Made by a program: the position numbers and the translations under genes. The notes beneath the pieces are model-generated. The model searched no databases. It saw only the letters and a list, made by a program, of their open reading frames with translations, and had not been told where the DNA came from. From Paenibacillus sp. V4I3 (GTDB taxonomy: Bacteria > Bacillota > Bacilli > Paenibacillales > NBRC-103111), in the NCBI RefSeq assembly GCF_030817215.1, contig NZ_JAUSZA010000001.1, positions 4,624,501 through 4,688,500 on the forward strand: a stretch of DNA of 64,000 nt, in the 5' to 3' direction. Positions 16,671 to 25,780 of the stretch are shown here, in pieces (the stretch's first letter is position 1; each line of letters starts with the position of its first letter).

Positions 16671-16862
16671 ATGAAAAATGTGGGCGGAACTGATCGTGTA
16701 ATTCGTATTATTCTAGGTGTAGCGTTACTGTCGTTGTTCTACTTCTTTCCTGGTTACTGGAAATTATCAGGATTGATCTCACTTCCGTTCCTTATTACAG
16801 GGATAGCGCAAAAATGTGCGATTAATCAAATGCTTGGCCGTAATACTTGCAAAATTCGTTAA
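16671..16862 (+). CDS. DUF2892 (YgaP-like transmembrane) small protein
   Basis: 63 residues matching the DUF2892 pattern: MKNVGGTDRVIRIILGVALL, a second span around GLISLPFLITGIAQ, then KCAINQMLGRNTC with two conserved cysteines. In YgaP this segment anchors a rhodanese domain; here it stands alone. Stand-alone copies often occur beside Crp/Fnr regulators and sulphur-transfer proteins. TGGAGGTAA precedes the ATG. Probably activated by the preceding Crp/Fnr protein; its biochemical role is not known. Confidence 0.85.
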   Translation: MKNVGGTDRVIRIILGVALLSLFYFFPGYWKLSGLISLPFLITGIAQKCAINQMLGRNTCKIR

Positions 16863-16968
16863 GCTATGAAGAGGCTATCCATCAGGACAAAGAAAGTCCA
16901 AGTAGAGAGCACGAAAGTAACCGCGAGTATTACCATTGGTAAATGAATTGAATGAGCAGATCGATTAC

Positions 16969-17010
16969 AAATAAGCAGGATTCGCTGTTAGCGATCCTGC
17001 TTATTTTTTT
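16969..17010 (+). terminator. terminator of the DUF2892 gene
   Basis: AAATAAGCAGGA (16969-16980) and the following bases pair with 16991-17005 (GCGATCCTGCTTATT), ending in a T tract at 17004-17010. Confidence 0.85.
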
Positions 17011-17036
17011 GTCTGAAAATAAATTTAAATTATCGC

Positions 17037-17067
17037 TTGCCTTAAAGTTAACTTTAAGGTGTAAGAT
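17037..17067 (+). promoter_or_regulatory. MerR-type promoter with AdhR-like operator
   Basis: TTGCCT (17037-17042) and TAAGAT (17062-17067) are 19 bases apart, the over-long spacing that MerR activators correct. The spacer is filled by a perfect 20-base palindrome, CCTTAAAGTTAACTTTAAGG (17040-17059). It contains CTTAAAG-N4-CTTTAAG, which is the AdhR site of Bacillus subtilis as I recall it. The MerR gene at 19778-20164 is the obvious candidate regulator. Confidence 0.8.
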
Positions 17068-17095
17068 TGCTTTCGAGAGGAGGAGGCAAAACGAA

Positions 17096-18529
17096 ATGAA
17101 AACAATCGATCACATTTATATCAACGGCAAATTTGTGAAGCCAAGGGGTAATGAAGTACACAACCTTATTAATCCTACGACAAAAGAAATCATTGGCCAA
17201 GTAACTTTGGGTAATGTTAAAGATACGCAAGATGCAATAGCAGCAGCTAAAGAAGCTTTCAAGACCTTCTCCAAAACGACTGTCGAAGAGCGCGGTCAGA
17301 TGCTGCAGCGGCTGCATGATGTCATCATGGCAAATTCAGATGCCCTTGTACTAGCAGCTGTTGAAGAATACGGCGCTCCTATAGGCGCAACTACGGCGCG
17401 GTTGCATTTTGCAGCTAAAAATTTTCTCTACAACAAAGAAGTAATGGAAGAATATGAATTTGTTAAATATATCGGTAAAGCCAAAGTGGTTCTTGAGCCG
17501 CTGGGAGTCATTGGCCTAATTACCCCTTGGAATGCCAATTACACGCATATCTCAACGAAGTTAGCTCCTGCCATTGCTGCAGGTTGTACGGTTGTAATTA
17601 AGGCCAGTGAGCTAAGCGCAATTCAAACACAATTGCTAACTGAATGTTTCCATGAAGCAGGCATTCCAGCTGGCGTTATCAATTTCGTAAACGGGAGAGG
17701 CGATGTTGTGGGTTCCGAATTAACTCGTCACCCTGATGTTGCAATGATTTCATTCACAGGTTCTACCCAAGTAGGGAAAATTATTGCTAGAGATGCAGCC
17801 GAGACGATGACGAGATTAACGCTGGAACTCGGAGGAAAGTCCCCAAGCATTATTCTTGATGATGCTGATTTTAGCAAAGCTATCCCTTTAGCTGTCATGA
17901 CAGGATTCAGTAATAGTGGTCAGGCTTGTCATGCGGGAACACGATTGATTGTTCCGGAAGGACGTTTGGAAGAAGTCAAAAATCTTGTAAAGAAAACGGT
18001 TGAGTCGATTAAGGTTGGCAACCCATTGGAAAATGGGACATTCATCGGTCCTATGGTTAGTCAAAAGCAATATGACACGGTTCAGCGATACATTAAACTC
18101 GGCATTGAAGAAGGTGCGGAACTAGTTATCGGTGGTGAGGGGAATCCGGAAGGGTTGGAACATGGTTATTTTGTAAAACCTACTGTTTTTGCAAATGTGA
18201 CCATGGATATGTCTATTGCCAAAGAAGAAATATTTGGCCCCGTTTTGTCTATTTTAACCTTTAAAACCGAAGAAGAAGCTGTAGACATCGCTAATAATAC
18301 CATTTACGGGTTGTCCTCATATATCAGCACTTCCAATCTTGAGAAAGCTAATCATATTGCCTCTCAAATTGTTTCGGGCAGGGTTTTGATTAACGGCTTA
18401 CATGATGAGCCCAAAGCTCCATTTGGCGGCTTTAAACAATCCGGGATCGGCAGGGAATTTGGAGCCTATGGATTGGAAGCCTATGTGGAACCGAAAACAA
18501 TATTAGGTTACGATACCCCAGAAATTTAA
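17096..18529 (+). CDS. NAD(P)-dependent aldehyde dehydrogenase
   Basis: 477 residues from ATG 17096, which follows GAGGAGGAGG. The longer open frame from 16952 crosses the previous terminator and the promoter and is rejected. The family motifs are present: GVIGLITPWNANYTHISTKL, FTGSTQVGK, the catalytic Glu in LTLELGGKSP and the catalytic Cys in SGQACHAGTR, then EEIFGPVLS. It oxidises aldehydes to acids in the cytosol. The MerR/AdhR-type promoter argues for induction by toxic aldehydes or similar electrophiles, such as methylglyoxal or formaldehyde. The physiological substrate is not visible. Confidence 0.92.
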   Translation: MKTIDHIYINGKFVKPRGNEVHNLINPTTKEIIGQVTLGNVKDTQDAIAAAKEAFKTFSKTTVEERGQMLQRLHDVIMANSDALVLAAVEEYGAPIGATTARLHFAAKNFLYNKEVMEEYEFVKYIGKAKVVLEPLGVIGLITPWNANYTHISTKLAPAIAAGCTVVIKASELSAIQTQLLTECFHEAGIPAGVINFVNGRGDVVGSELTRHPDVAMISFTGSTQVGKIIARDAAETMTRLTLELGGKSPSIILDDADFSKAIPLAVMTGFSNSGQACHAGTRLIVPEGRLEEVKNLVKKTVESIKVGNPLENGTFIGPMVSQKQYDTVQRYIKLGIEEGAELVIGGEGNPEGLEHGYFVKPTVFANVTMDMSIAKEEIFGPVLSILTFKTEEEAVDIANNTIYGLSSYISTSNLEKANHIASQIVSGRVLINGLHDEPKAPFGGFKQSGIGREFGAYGLEAYVEPKTILGYDTPEI

Positions 18530-18540
18530 GGTAAAACTAA

Positions 18541-18813
18541 TCGACAAGGGATCAAGGACGACCAATCACTGACGAGAAAGCCGATCAATATAAGACGGTC
18601 GAGCAGGGTGCCGCGACAAGTGTCAGGTGTGCAACCAGCAAGCAACTGGATAACAAGAGTGGCGTGTATTGTGAGGATGTTGATATCGCTGAGGCAGTAC
18701 AAGGGGATAGTCAAAAAGGCACTGGCGTTCGTCCGTGGGCGATCGATCCCAGCTTTGCCAAGAAGCTTTGGCAATTGAGTGAGGAGCTAACTGGCGTAAA
18801 GTTCCCGATTTAA
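18541..18813 (+). pseudogene. 3' remnant of a short-chain dehydrogenase
   Basis: From a stop codon at 18538-18540 to TAA 18811-18813, the frame reads TVEQGAATSVRCATSKQLDN, GVYCEDVDIAEAV, then GVRPWAIDPSFAKKLWQLSE and ELTGVKFPI. This is the C-terminal 90 residues or so of an SDR oxidoreductase, in which the TVEQGAAT...YCED...VRPWA pattern is common. The Rossmann fold and catalytic YxxxK are missing, and no start codon or ribosome binding site serves it. It lies 11 bases after the aldehyde dehydrogenase stop, so the original operon had at least one more oxidoreductase. Confidence 0.75.
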
Positions 18814-18814
18814 G

Positions 18815-19774
18815 CTATGTATTGGACTCGTACTGTACATTATTGGGGGCGTTGGCCCCGCATTCATGAACTCCATCAGCTCGATTCTAGGATTACGTGC
18901 AATCTTAGGTCTTAGTATTGGTTTAGTTACGCCATTGATGGCTGCTATAATCGCTGAGAATTTCAAAGGCAATGAACGTTCCAGAATGAATGGGCTCACG
19001 ACTTCAGCCAATGGAATTGGAGGGGCTGTTTTCCTCTTAATTGGCGGAACGATTGCCTCATTGGGTTGGAGAGGCGTTTTTCTAACCTATTCCTATGGGA
19101 TCATCTTGCTAATCTTAGTCCTCCTATATGTTCCTAAAATAAAACCTGATCACGGAAACAAGACAAATGAACGCTCAAAAGTAGTTAAATTACCGGTCAA
19201 AGTCTATATGCTCGGTTTGGCTTCTACGGGAGTAATGATTCTCTATTATGCGATTCCCACCAATCTTGCTATATTTATTGTTGATAATGGACTTGGGGAT
19301 GCATCAACCGTAGGTTATGTGACGGCATTATCTTTTTTTGGCGTTTTTCTGGCTGGTATATCCGTTACAAGACTCCTTTCAATTTTGAAAAAAGCTGTTG
19401 TGCCTTGTATCCTTCTTATATTCGGACTTTCTTTTTTATTGCTTAGTCAGGCTCATTCCATCTGGCTAGTTGCTATAAGTGTATTCATGATGGGCTCTGG
19501 TTTTGGATTCGTTTATCCGATCCTTTTAAACAAAATGGCAGAGGCGGCCCCAATAGGGCGTATGACGGCGGCTGTTTCACTGCTTTCAGCTTTTGCAAAT
19601 TTGGGTCAGTTCATTTCACCGCTCGTTATTCATGGCATTCAAGCTATTTTTCATCTAAACTCTATAAGAAATGTATTTATGATTATTGCAGTTCATTTAG
19701 GAGGATCTACCGTTACGTTGCTATGCTTATCGATCAGTGGTAAGAAGAGAGTATTGATAAATAGGAAGGTGTAA
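18815..19774 (+). pseudogene. 5'-truncated MFS transporter
   Basis: The open frame begins directly after the SDR remnant. It carries LCIGLVLYIIGGVGPAFMNS, then LRAILGLSIGLVTPLMAAII and NERSRMNGLTTSANGIGGAV, which match the middle of an MFS drug or metabolite efflux protein. About 60 N-terminal residues (the first two spans) are absent. The first ATG, at 18866, falls inside the third span and has no ribosome binding site. The rest, about nine spans, is intact to the stop. The likely cause is a deletion that removed the start of this gene and most of the SDR gene, so a working exporter is unlikely. Confidence 0.7.
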
Positions 19775-19777
19775 TTA

Positions 19778-20164
19778 ATGGGCTATTCGATTAAAGAAGC
19801 TTCTGAACGTCTAGGGCTGCCCTCGCATACGATACGATTTTATGAGAAAGAAGGGTTACTTCCTTTTATTCAAAGAGATCAACACGGCTACCGAATTTTT
19901 GAACAAAAAGATTTAGATTGGATATATTTGATGACCTGTTTCCGTACGACTGGAATGACAGTAACAGCCTTAAAACAAATTGTCGATCTTGCTATTCAAG
20001 GTGAATCAACCCTACAGGAAAGAAAAGAGATCCTAGAAAATCACAAGATGGAGCTTCAAAAGAGACAATTGGAGTTGGATAAAGCATTTGAAGCTGTGAA
20101 CCATAAATTAACCATTTACGATACGCGCCAAAAGGCCGAATTAGACAAAGAGAACCGGAAGTAA
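19778..20164 (+). CDS. MerR-family regulator, AdhR/NmlR-like
   Basis: 128 residues, the usual length for small MerR regulators. The winged helix-turn-helix is at residues 2-70: YSIKEASERLGLPSHTIRFY, then EKEGLLP and GYRIFEQKDLDWIYLMTCFR. A long coiled-coil dimer helix follows at about 78-115. GGAAGGTGT precedes ATG 19778, three bases after the MFS stop. There is no metal-binding cysteine loop, as expected for electrophile or aldehyde sensors of the AdhR/NmlR branch. It most likely binds the palindrome before the aldehyde dehydrogenase gene and twists that promoter into an active form. Confidence 0.88.
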   Translation: MGYSIKEASERLGLPSHTIRFYEKEGLLPFIQRDQHGYRIFEQKDLDWIYLMTCFRTTGMTVTALKQIVDLAIQGESTLQERKEILENHKMELQKRQLELDKAFEAVNHKLTIYDTRQKAELDKENRK

Positions 20165-20575
20165 AATAAGTTTGCTGGGTAGTAAAAAAGGGGATCACAT
20201 TCAAGCAAGCGGGAGCGTGTTGTCTCCTGTTGGAAGATTATGTTACAAATACAATCATCATTTAAAGGAGATGTTATTTATATACAAACTGCAACATTAC
20301 CAGGCAAAGTAGTATTGGCTAGTAGCGGGTCCAGCGGTATGGAGCGGATTGGGGATTGGAGCGAACTTGTGTGTATAAGTACGGATGGCTGAAAAGACTT
20401 TAAAGATAGTTGAAACCGTTTCATTTTCTAATGGGAAAGAAGCGGTTTTTTGTTCGGCAAGTTTGAAAGATTGTTAGATATCTAAAGATTTCGTTAGATC
20501 CTTCATATTCGGTGATCCATGGAAGCTTTATAATGATGACATTATGCCGAGAAATGGTTGAAGGAGGAACTTCTT
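20165..20575. other. gap with a possible coding remnant
   Basis: About 400 bases without a convincing gene. A 50-codon frame at 20240-20392 ends in SSGSSGMERIGDWSELVCIS followed by TDG and a stop, which looks like a fragment of a larger protein, perhaps a sialidase-like repeat, but it has no good ribosome binding site. The rest holds a terminator at 20413-20451 and the leader of the next gene. Confidence 0.3.
20413..20451 (+). terminator. terminator upstream of the glycan locus
   Basis: AAACCGTTTC (20413-20422) pairs with GAAGCGGTTT (20439-20448), one G-U pair, ending in six T. It would separate the MerR region from the glycan locus. Confidence 0.65.
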
Positions 20576-22198
20576 TTGTTATCTGATAAAAGCATCTATG
20601 TCAAAGATTTTACCCGTCCATCTGAAGAGGACAGCGCAGCAGGCATCCGAGAAGCAATTAGCACAGCTATTGAGGTGGGTGCGGAAAGAGTCGTTTTTGA
20701 ACCAGGGAGATATAGGTTGGTTTCCGTTAAGCTTCTGCGAACCGAAGGAATGGTACATGATGCAGGAAGCGGCAATCAACAATCGAAAGAATGTCATCTG
20801 CCAATTAACGATGCTAGAGGTTTAACACTGCAAGGTGCAGTCGGAGAAGACGGTGAACCGACAACTGTGCTGGTTGGTTACAATGACGAGGCTATTCATG
20901 GCTATTTGCCATCGATCTTATGGTGTGAGAACAATGAGAACCTGTCGCTGCTGAATCTCGCGTTTACGAGAGAGCCTGAATTCGCATCTGCAGGTGTGGT
21001 CATAGCACGTACAGATACGTCCATTACAGTGAGGGTCTTCGATGGCAATCCATGCCATGAGGGAATGGGAACTTACTGCATGAACCGGTTGGACCCCATT
21101 ACAAGGGCGTTGATTGGGGAAAGTGTCACCTATGGTGGCGGCGCGGACTCCTCTTGGAAGCAGATAGGTGAACGGACGCTTGTCTTAAACAGCGAGAGCG
21201 TGGCTTCCAAAGTTCGGCTAGGCGAGCATCTTTCATGGCATCAAGGAGCACAAACGGATTTCCAAACTTACTTTGCTAGATGTAATCATCTCGAACTGAA
21301 CAATTTACGTGTGATGAATGCCAACGGTTTTGCAATGCTAGCAGAGAGCTGCCGCCATATTACAGCGGACCGGGTCGTTTTCAAACCTGATGGGAATAGA
21401 TTGTTTACGGCACCGCGAGACGCATGGAAGCTGTTTAAGTGCAGTGGGCGAATTGAAATCAGTAGGATGTATGTGGAAGGTGTCAGAATGGACGGGCAAA
21501 ATATTCAAAGCAACTGGCTATTCTTCGCCAGCAGGCTTTCACCGCGCGAGGCGCTATTCTTCGGGAAGTATACGTTTGCCGCATTGCTGGCAGGCAGCCA
21601 TATAGAATTCTACAATGGTGAACATATGGAGAAAAGGGTCATTGCCGGTTGGTCCCATGAAGGGAAGCAGGAGGGCGGTCATCTCTATCGCGTTCAATTC
21701 ACACAAGATCTTCCTGAATTTGCGGCCGAGGGAAGCTTATGTGCGGCCGATTATTGGGAGGCTGACAGCTACACGTGTACCCACTCTGCGTTTGTCAACA
21801 TTGCTGGAGCTGGACATCTTGTGAGGAATGATCATGTTACGATTGCGAATTGCACATACCGAAACACGATGAATCCGGGGATTCTGCTTGGTGCTGAGCT
21901 TCCGACTCACGCCGAGGGAGGACATGCCACGAACATTCAAATTGTTGACTGCGAGTTCGATCATTGCGGCTTTCATCCTCGATATGGCGCTGAGGGCTGC
22001 ATTGGCATCAAATCCGCAGGCTTCGACGGGAAACATAATCGAAATATTACGATCAAGGGGAATCTCTTCAAGAATTCGGCGATCGGCGTTCATGCCATTG
22101 ATGCTGATGAAGTCGTGGTGAAGAATAACCGATTCGAGAATGTGGATCAGCTCTTGGTTGTTAGACCAGGTATTACCGGTAGGATTGATTTTGAATAA
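20576..22198 (+). CDS. GH110-like right-handed beta-helix protein, copy A
   Basis: 540 residues from TTG 20576, which follows AAGGAGGA by seven bases; the longer frame from TTG 20558 contains that site inside it. There is no signal peptide, so it is cytosolic. The opening (VVFEPGRYRL) and many N/D-rich beta-helix turns (NIQIVDCEFDHCGF, NITIKGNLFKNSAIGVHAID) give a parallel beta-helix. The order of blocks SILWCENNENLSLLNLAF, GESVTYGGGA, FTAPRDAWKLFKC and VEGVRMDGQN follows alpha-1,3-galactosidases of family GH110 as I recall them. If so it would trim an imported oligosaccharide. A second copy lies at 30845-32485. Family placement is moderate; the fold is firm. Confidence 0.65.
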   Translation: MLSDKSIYVKDFTRPSEEDSAAGIREAISTAIEVGAERVVFEPGRYRLVSVKLLRTEGMVHDAGSGNQQSKECHLPINDARGLTLQGAVGEDGEPTTVLVGYNDEAIHGYLPSILWCENNENLSLLNLAFTREPEFASAGVVIARTDTSITVRVFDGNPCHEGMGTYCMNRLDPITRALIGESVTYGGGADSSWKQIGERTLVLNSESVASKVRLGEHLSWHQGAQTDFQTYFARCNHLELNNLRVMNANGFAMLAESCRHITADRVVFKPDGNRLFTAPRDAWKLFKCSGRIEISRMYVEGVRMDGQNIQSNWLFFASRLSPREALFFGKYTFAALLAGSHIEFYNGEHMEKRVIAGWSHEGKQEGGHLYRVQFTQDLPEFAAEGSLCAADYWEADSYTCTHSAFVNIAGAGHLVRNDHVTIANCTYRNTMNPGILLGAELPTHAEGGHATNIQIVDCEFDHCGFHPRYGAEGCIGIKSAGFDGKHNRNITIKGNLFKNSAIGVHAIDADEVVVKNNRFENVDQLLVVRPGITGRIDFE

Positions 22199-22239
22199 CA
22201 CGCAAAAAGGACCTGAAACTAATGGTTCTTTTGCGTGTT
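22197..22239. terminator. shared terminator between beta-helix copy A and the response regulator
   Basis: AACACGCAAAAAGGACC (22197-22212 region) pairs with GGTTCTTTTGCGTGTT (22224-22239). It overlaps the stop of the beta-helix gene and serves the convergent pair. Confidence 0.7.
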
Positions 22240-22244
22240 ATTTG

Positions 22245-23861
22245 TTAAGGATTCACAACCGGCTGATGAGCGTGCTTGTATTCATTGGGCGTTAAGCCCG
22301 AGTATTTCTTGAATAATGTACAGAAATACGAATAGCTGCGGAAGCCGACCTTGGAAGCCAGCTCATAATTCCTGTATTGCCCGGTCTGCAGGTAGATCTT
22401 GGCCGTTTCCATGCGCTGCTCCAGAATGTAGTCTACGATGGAAACACCGACTTCTTTCTTAAACAGATGCCCTAAGTAAGAGGGGCTAAGCTTTACCTTG
22501 AGTGCGATTGAATCCATGCTCAGATCATCGCTCAGATGTGACTTGATATATTGGATAGCGGAGGAAAGCTCATGCCTCAGCTGAAGGGATTGCAATCTAC
22601 GCTTCCTGATTTCGATGAAGCGTCCGATCACGGTTTCTAGAGCGCGATGAAAAGAAGTCTCTGTCTGAATGTTGAGCGGGGGTTCCAGCGGATTTATCTC
22701 CGACACCCAGTTGCCACCAGCAAGAAGCTGATCTAACGACTCCAGCCAAAATATGGCTGCTGAGGGCTCTGGTTTATACAACAGGAATTCATTCCGCGTC
22801 ATACTGACCCAATCCTGATACTTAGGTTCTTCTTGGTGGCTAACTAACTCCTCTAGCCGACTACGCAATTTATCTAGAATTTTATCAGGTATGGTATGAA
22901 ACGGCAGCGCTTGATCAACAAACACAGGCTCGGCCGTATCCGAATAAAAGTGGTGTACGCGATATTTCACAGTATCCAAATAGACGGAACGAAGGGAGGC
23001 AATAGTCGGCATAGGCCTACTAACCGTCACAGTGAGCCGCAGCTTTAAATATTGCTTGAGCGGGTTCGATAGCTTACGGAGGAATAGGGTAATGCTTTCC
23101 TTAAGCTGACTGCTGTTGGTTGGCTGTTGACCTGTCAGGAACAAAATGAACCGTCCGAATGAAACAGGGAATAGCTCGAACCGGCCTGGGAAATCCGCTT
23201 GTGCGCATTCTCGGACGATCTCCAGCATGCTGAATTCAATCAAAGAGCGGTCTTTGACCGGGTATCGCTGCTCGAATTTAGCGAGTTCATCGACGCTGCA
23301 TGCTAACAATACATAAGTAGGCCGAAGAAGGTCGATGCCAATTTTCTCACCGCGGACGAGAATTTCCTCCGGTTTCGCAAGCAAGGAAGAGAGGATATCT
23401 TCAAAAAACTTTTGACGTAGCGGGTATTGATTATTTTGCACAAGCACCTTATAGCTTTGTTCGCTTGTTGTTAATCGATGTGTCTTATCAAGCTCCTCGC
23501 ATGCCTTCGATAAAGCAGCCTGAAGTTCACCAGCTTCAATCGGCGATTTCAGGATATAGCCGTCGGCTCCACTGCGAATCGCTACTTGAGCGAAAGCGAA
23601 GTCTCGATGAGCGGTTAGCATGATGCAGCGAATTAGGGGGAATTCCTTCTTCAGATGCTGCAGAAGCTCTAAACCGTCCATCAGCGGCATCGTAATATCG
23701 AGAAGTACGATGTCCGGCTCTAATGAGCGGCAGCTTTTCAAAGCTTCGACACCATTCTCCGCCTCGCCAACAATTACATAGCCCCAATGTCCCCAGGGAA
23801 ACTGCGAGCGTATGTATTGACGGGCCATCGGTTCATCATCCACGATCAAGATGCTCTTCAT
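22245..23861 (-). CDS. YesN-like response regulator with AraC DNA-binding domain
   Basis: 538 residues. An N-terminal receiver domain (SILIVDDEPMARQYI, phosphorylated Asp55 in VLLDITMPLMDG, then LKSP) is followed by a long middle region (about 130-420). The C-terminal two-helix-turn-helix AraC domain at about 430-530 includes LSMDSIALKVKLSPSYLGHL and VGFRSYSYFCTLFKKYSGLT. This build is typical of YesN regulators that switch on carbohydrate operons in Paenibacillus and Bacillus. It starts inside the 3' end of the kinase gene (26-base overlap), so the two are translationally coupled. The likely target is the divergent GH16-transport operon. Confidence 0.93.
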   Translation of the reverse strand: MKSILIVDDEPMARQYIRSQFPWGHWGYVIVGEAENGVEALKSCRSLEPDIVLLDITMPLMDGLELLQHLKKEFPLIRCIMLTAHRDFAFAQVAIRSGADGYILKSPIEAGELQAALSKACEELDKTHRLTTSEQSYKVLVQNNQYPLRQKFFEDILSSLLAKPEEILVRGEKIGIDLLRPTYVLLACSVDELAKFEQRYPVKDRSLIEFSMLEIVRECAQADFPGRFELFPVSFGRFILFLTGQQPTNSSQLKESITLFLRKLSNPLKQYLKLRLTVTVSRPMPTIASLRSVYLDTVKYRVHHFYSDTAEPVFVDQALPFHTIPDKILDKLRSRLEELVSHQEEPKYQDWVSMTRNEFLLYKPEPSAAIFWLESLDQLLAGGNWVSEINPLEPPLNIQTETSFHRALETVIGRFIEIRKRRLQSLQLRHELSSAIQYIKSHLSDDLSMDSIALKVKLSPSYLGHLFKKEVGVSIVDYILEQRMETAKIYLQTGQYRNYELASKVGFRSYSYFCTLFKKYSGLTPNEYKHAHQPVVNP

Positions 23862-25599
23862 TCGGTTCTGCCCCCAATCGGATTAATAGCCTTGTGCCTT
23901 CATCTTGCGTGCTTTCCAAGTGAATACGGTAACGATCTCCGTACATCATTTGAAGCCTGCGATGAACATTGACAAGACCAATGCTATGCCCGTTTTTATT
24001 TTCCTCCGATGTAATCTCCTTACTGTTATCGGAATGGATATTCAGCCGATCCATTAGTTTCGATATCTTCTTAGCGGACATGCCTTTGCCGTTATCTTCG
24101 ATCATAATGTCCCAGCCGTCCGTTCCGACAGTCGTGCCTATGAACAACACGCCATCTTTATGATCCGGCACCAGACCGTGAAAAATACTGTTTTCGACCA
24201 AAGGCTGCAGCACGAACTTCGGCAGCTTCCTCTCTAAGGTTAGTGGATCAAGATCCATATGAAAGGAGAATTTACCGGGATACCGGATATGCATCAAATC
24301 AACATAACTCTCCAAGGCGGTTATTTCCTCTCGCAATGTCACAGGACCCGGACTTGCCTTTAGCGTGTAATCTAGTTGTGTCGTCAGGGAAGAGACAAGT
24401 TGATCGACCTTGTTATATTCGCCGGAGCGGGCAGCCATGCTGATTGAATTCAACGTATTAAATAGAAAATGCGGTTTGATCTGCGCCTGAAGTGCTAGAA
24501 AGTCAGAGATCTGTTTCTGCTTCTCAGAATGCTTCAGATTAGCAATGAGCTCACGAATATGAGCTGTCATCCGGTTGAAATGCTTGGCGAGAAGTCCGAG
24601 TTCATCCTGACGATTTAACTGAATCGAGGTGTCCAATTGCCCGTCGCTGACAGCATTCATCGAGTCGGCAATCTTGCGTATAGGTCTACTGATCAGAACG
24701 GATATCGTGTAAGCCATCCCAATGGATAATAGCAACGAGACCAAGCCAAGTGCCCATGTAAATGAAATCGTTTTTTGCAGAGGCTTGAGAAGCGCTGTTT
24801 TATCTAATATCCAAACGACATCCCAGCCGATTGCAGGATTGGTCACTCTTGTCAGGACAAGACGTTGACCGGCAGCGGTTTGCTGTTCGGATTGTTTCCA
24901 GCCTCCTTCGAACCATTTATCTTCTAACCCGATTAGCTGGTACGATTTATTGAATACATTGTATTGCGAATAGGGCGGGCGTCCGAAGACAGGGTGGTGC
25001 AATCGGTCGAGCAGAATGATTTCCCCTGTGATTCGATTGGAGGATTGCGATTGCAAGGAATCATATAGTCTGGCCAAATATAGATCGAGCAGAATGATCT
25101 TGTCACCGTCCGTGGAAGGAAGCTTCATTGCAGCCGTCACCGTATAGTTGGAGGGCAGAGAGAAATAAGGGCCGATCCAATACACAATACCGCTTAGCTT
25201 AATTTGCTCTAATTCCTTGGATAGTGAGGGGGTATCCAATAGTGCCCATTGAACATAAGAAGTGCTGGCAGCCAGTTTACCCTGTTCAAGCAAATGAATA
25301 TTGTACACATTGGGCATATAAGGCAGCAAACTGTTGTTAAACCAACGAATGATTTCCTCGCTTGAGCCTTGCTGGAAACGGCTGTCCGTACCTACGGTAA
25401 TGAATAAATTCCGGATATTCTCCAGTGTAACATTTAAATAATCGTTTGATTTGTTTGCAATCTGATCGGCGTATTCATACTGGGCATCCAGCAAGGAATC
25501 GGAAGAATGCCGATAATACCAGTAGCCTAACAGAACGATAATCGATTCCACCAGCAAGAAGGAGATTACGAAGACTTTGACTGCGATACGACGTTTCAT
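23836..25599 (-). CDS. YesM-like sensor histidine kinase
   Basis: 587 residues. It has an N-terminal membrane span (about 8-28), an extracellular sensor of about 240 residues (Cache-like), and a second span at about 275-298. A HAMP linker follows (SRPIRKIADSMNAVSDGQLD), then the His_kinase domain with the phosphorylated His in QIKPHFLFNTLNSI, and the ATPase domain (LQPLVENSIFHGL, then MIEDNGKGM). It should sense an extracellular glycan product or a ligand-loaded binding protein and phosphorylate the overlapping response regulator. AGGAGGACATGT precedes ATG 25599. It is divergent from the secreted GH16 gene. Confidence 0.93.
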   Translation of the reverse strand: MKRRIAVKVFVISFLLVESIIVLLGYWYYRHSSDSLLDAQYEYADQIANKSNDYLNVTLENIRNLFITVGTDSRFQQGSSEEIIRWFNNSLLPYMPNVYNIHLLEQGKLAASTSYVQWALLDTPSLSKELEQIKLSGIVYWIGPYFSLPSNYTVTAAMKLPSTDGDKIILLDLYLARLYDSLQSQSSNRITGEIILLDRLHHPVFGRPPYSQYNVFNKSYQLIGLEDKWFEGGWKQSEQQTAAGQRLVLTRVTNPAIGWDVVWILDKTALLKPLQKTISFTWALGLVSLLLSIGMAYTISVLISRPIRKIADSMNAVSDGQLDTSIQLNRQDELGLLAKHFNRMTAHIRELIANLKHSEKQKQISDFLALQAQIKPHFLFNTLNSISMAARSGEYNKVDQLVSSLTTQLDYTLKASPGPVTLREEITALESYVDLMHIRYPGKFSFHMDLDPLTLERKLPKFVLQPLVENSIFHGLVPDHKDGVLFIGTTVGTDGWDIMIEDNGKGMSAKKISKLMDRLNIHSDNSKEITSEENKNGHSIGLVNVHRRLQMMYGDRYRIHLESTQDEGTRLLIRLGAEPNEEHLDRG

Positions 25600-25780
25600 A
25601 CATGTCCTCCTAAGTGATCTTCACCTCCTTATTATAGTGGCTTTCCGAACGAAAGTTAGCCTCATTTGAAACTTCGTTGAAAATTGAATCATTTTAATAA
25701 ATATTGCATGAAGATGAACGATCCAATGAAGTGATAATGAGGATGTTCTTGTGGTTCATTTGAAAATGGGGGGATTAATG

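Noticed and set aside
16952..17095. N-terminal extension of the aldehyde dehydrogenase frame by 48 codons
   Set aside because: It runs through a terminator hairpin and the MerR-type promoter; a strong ribosome binding site precedes ATG 17096.
20411..20424. CcpA cre site (TGAAACCGTTTCA)
   Set aside because: It is one base short of the cre consensus, lies far from a promoter, and is better explained as the left arm of a terminator.
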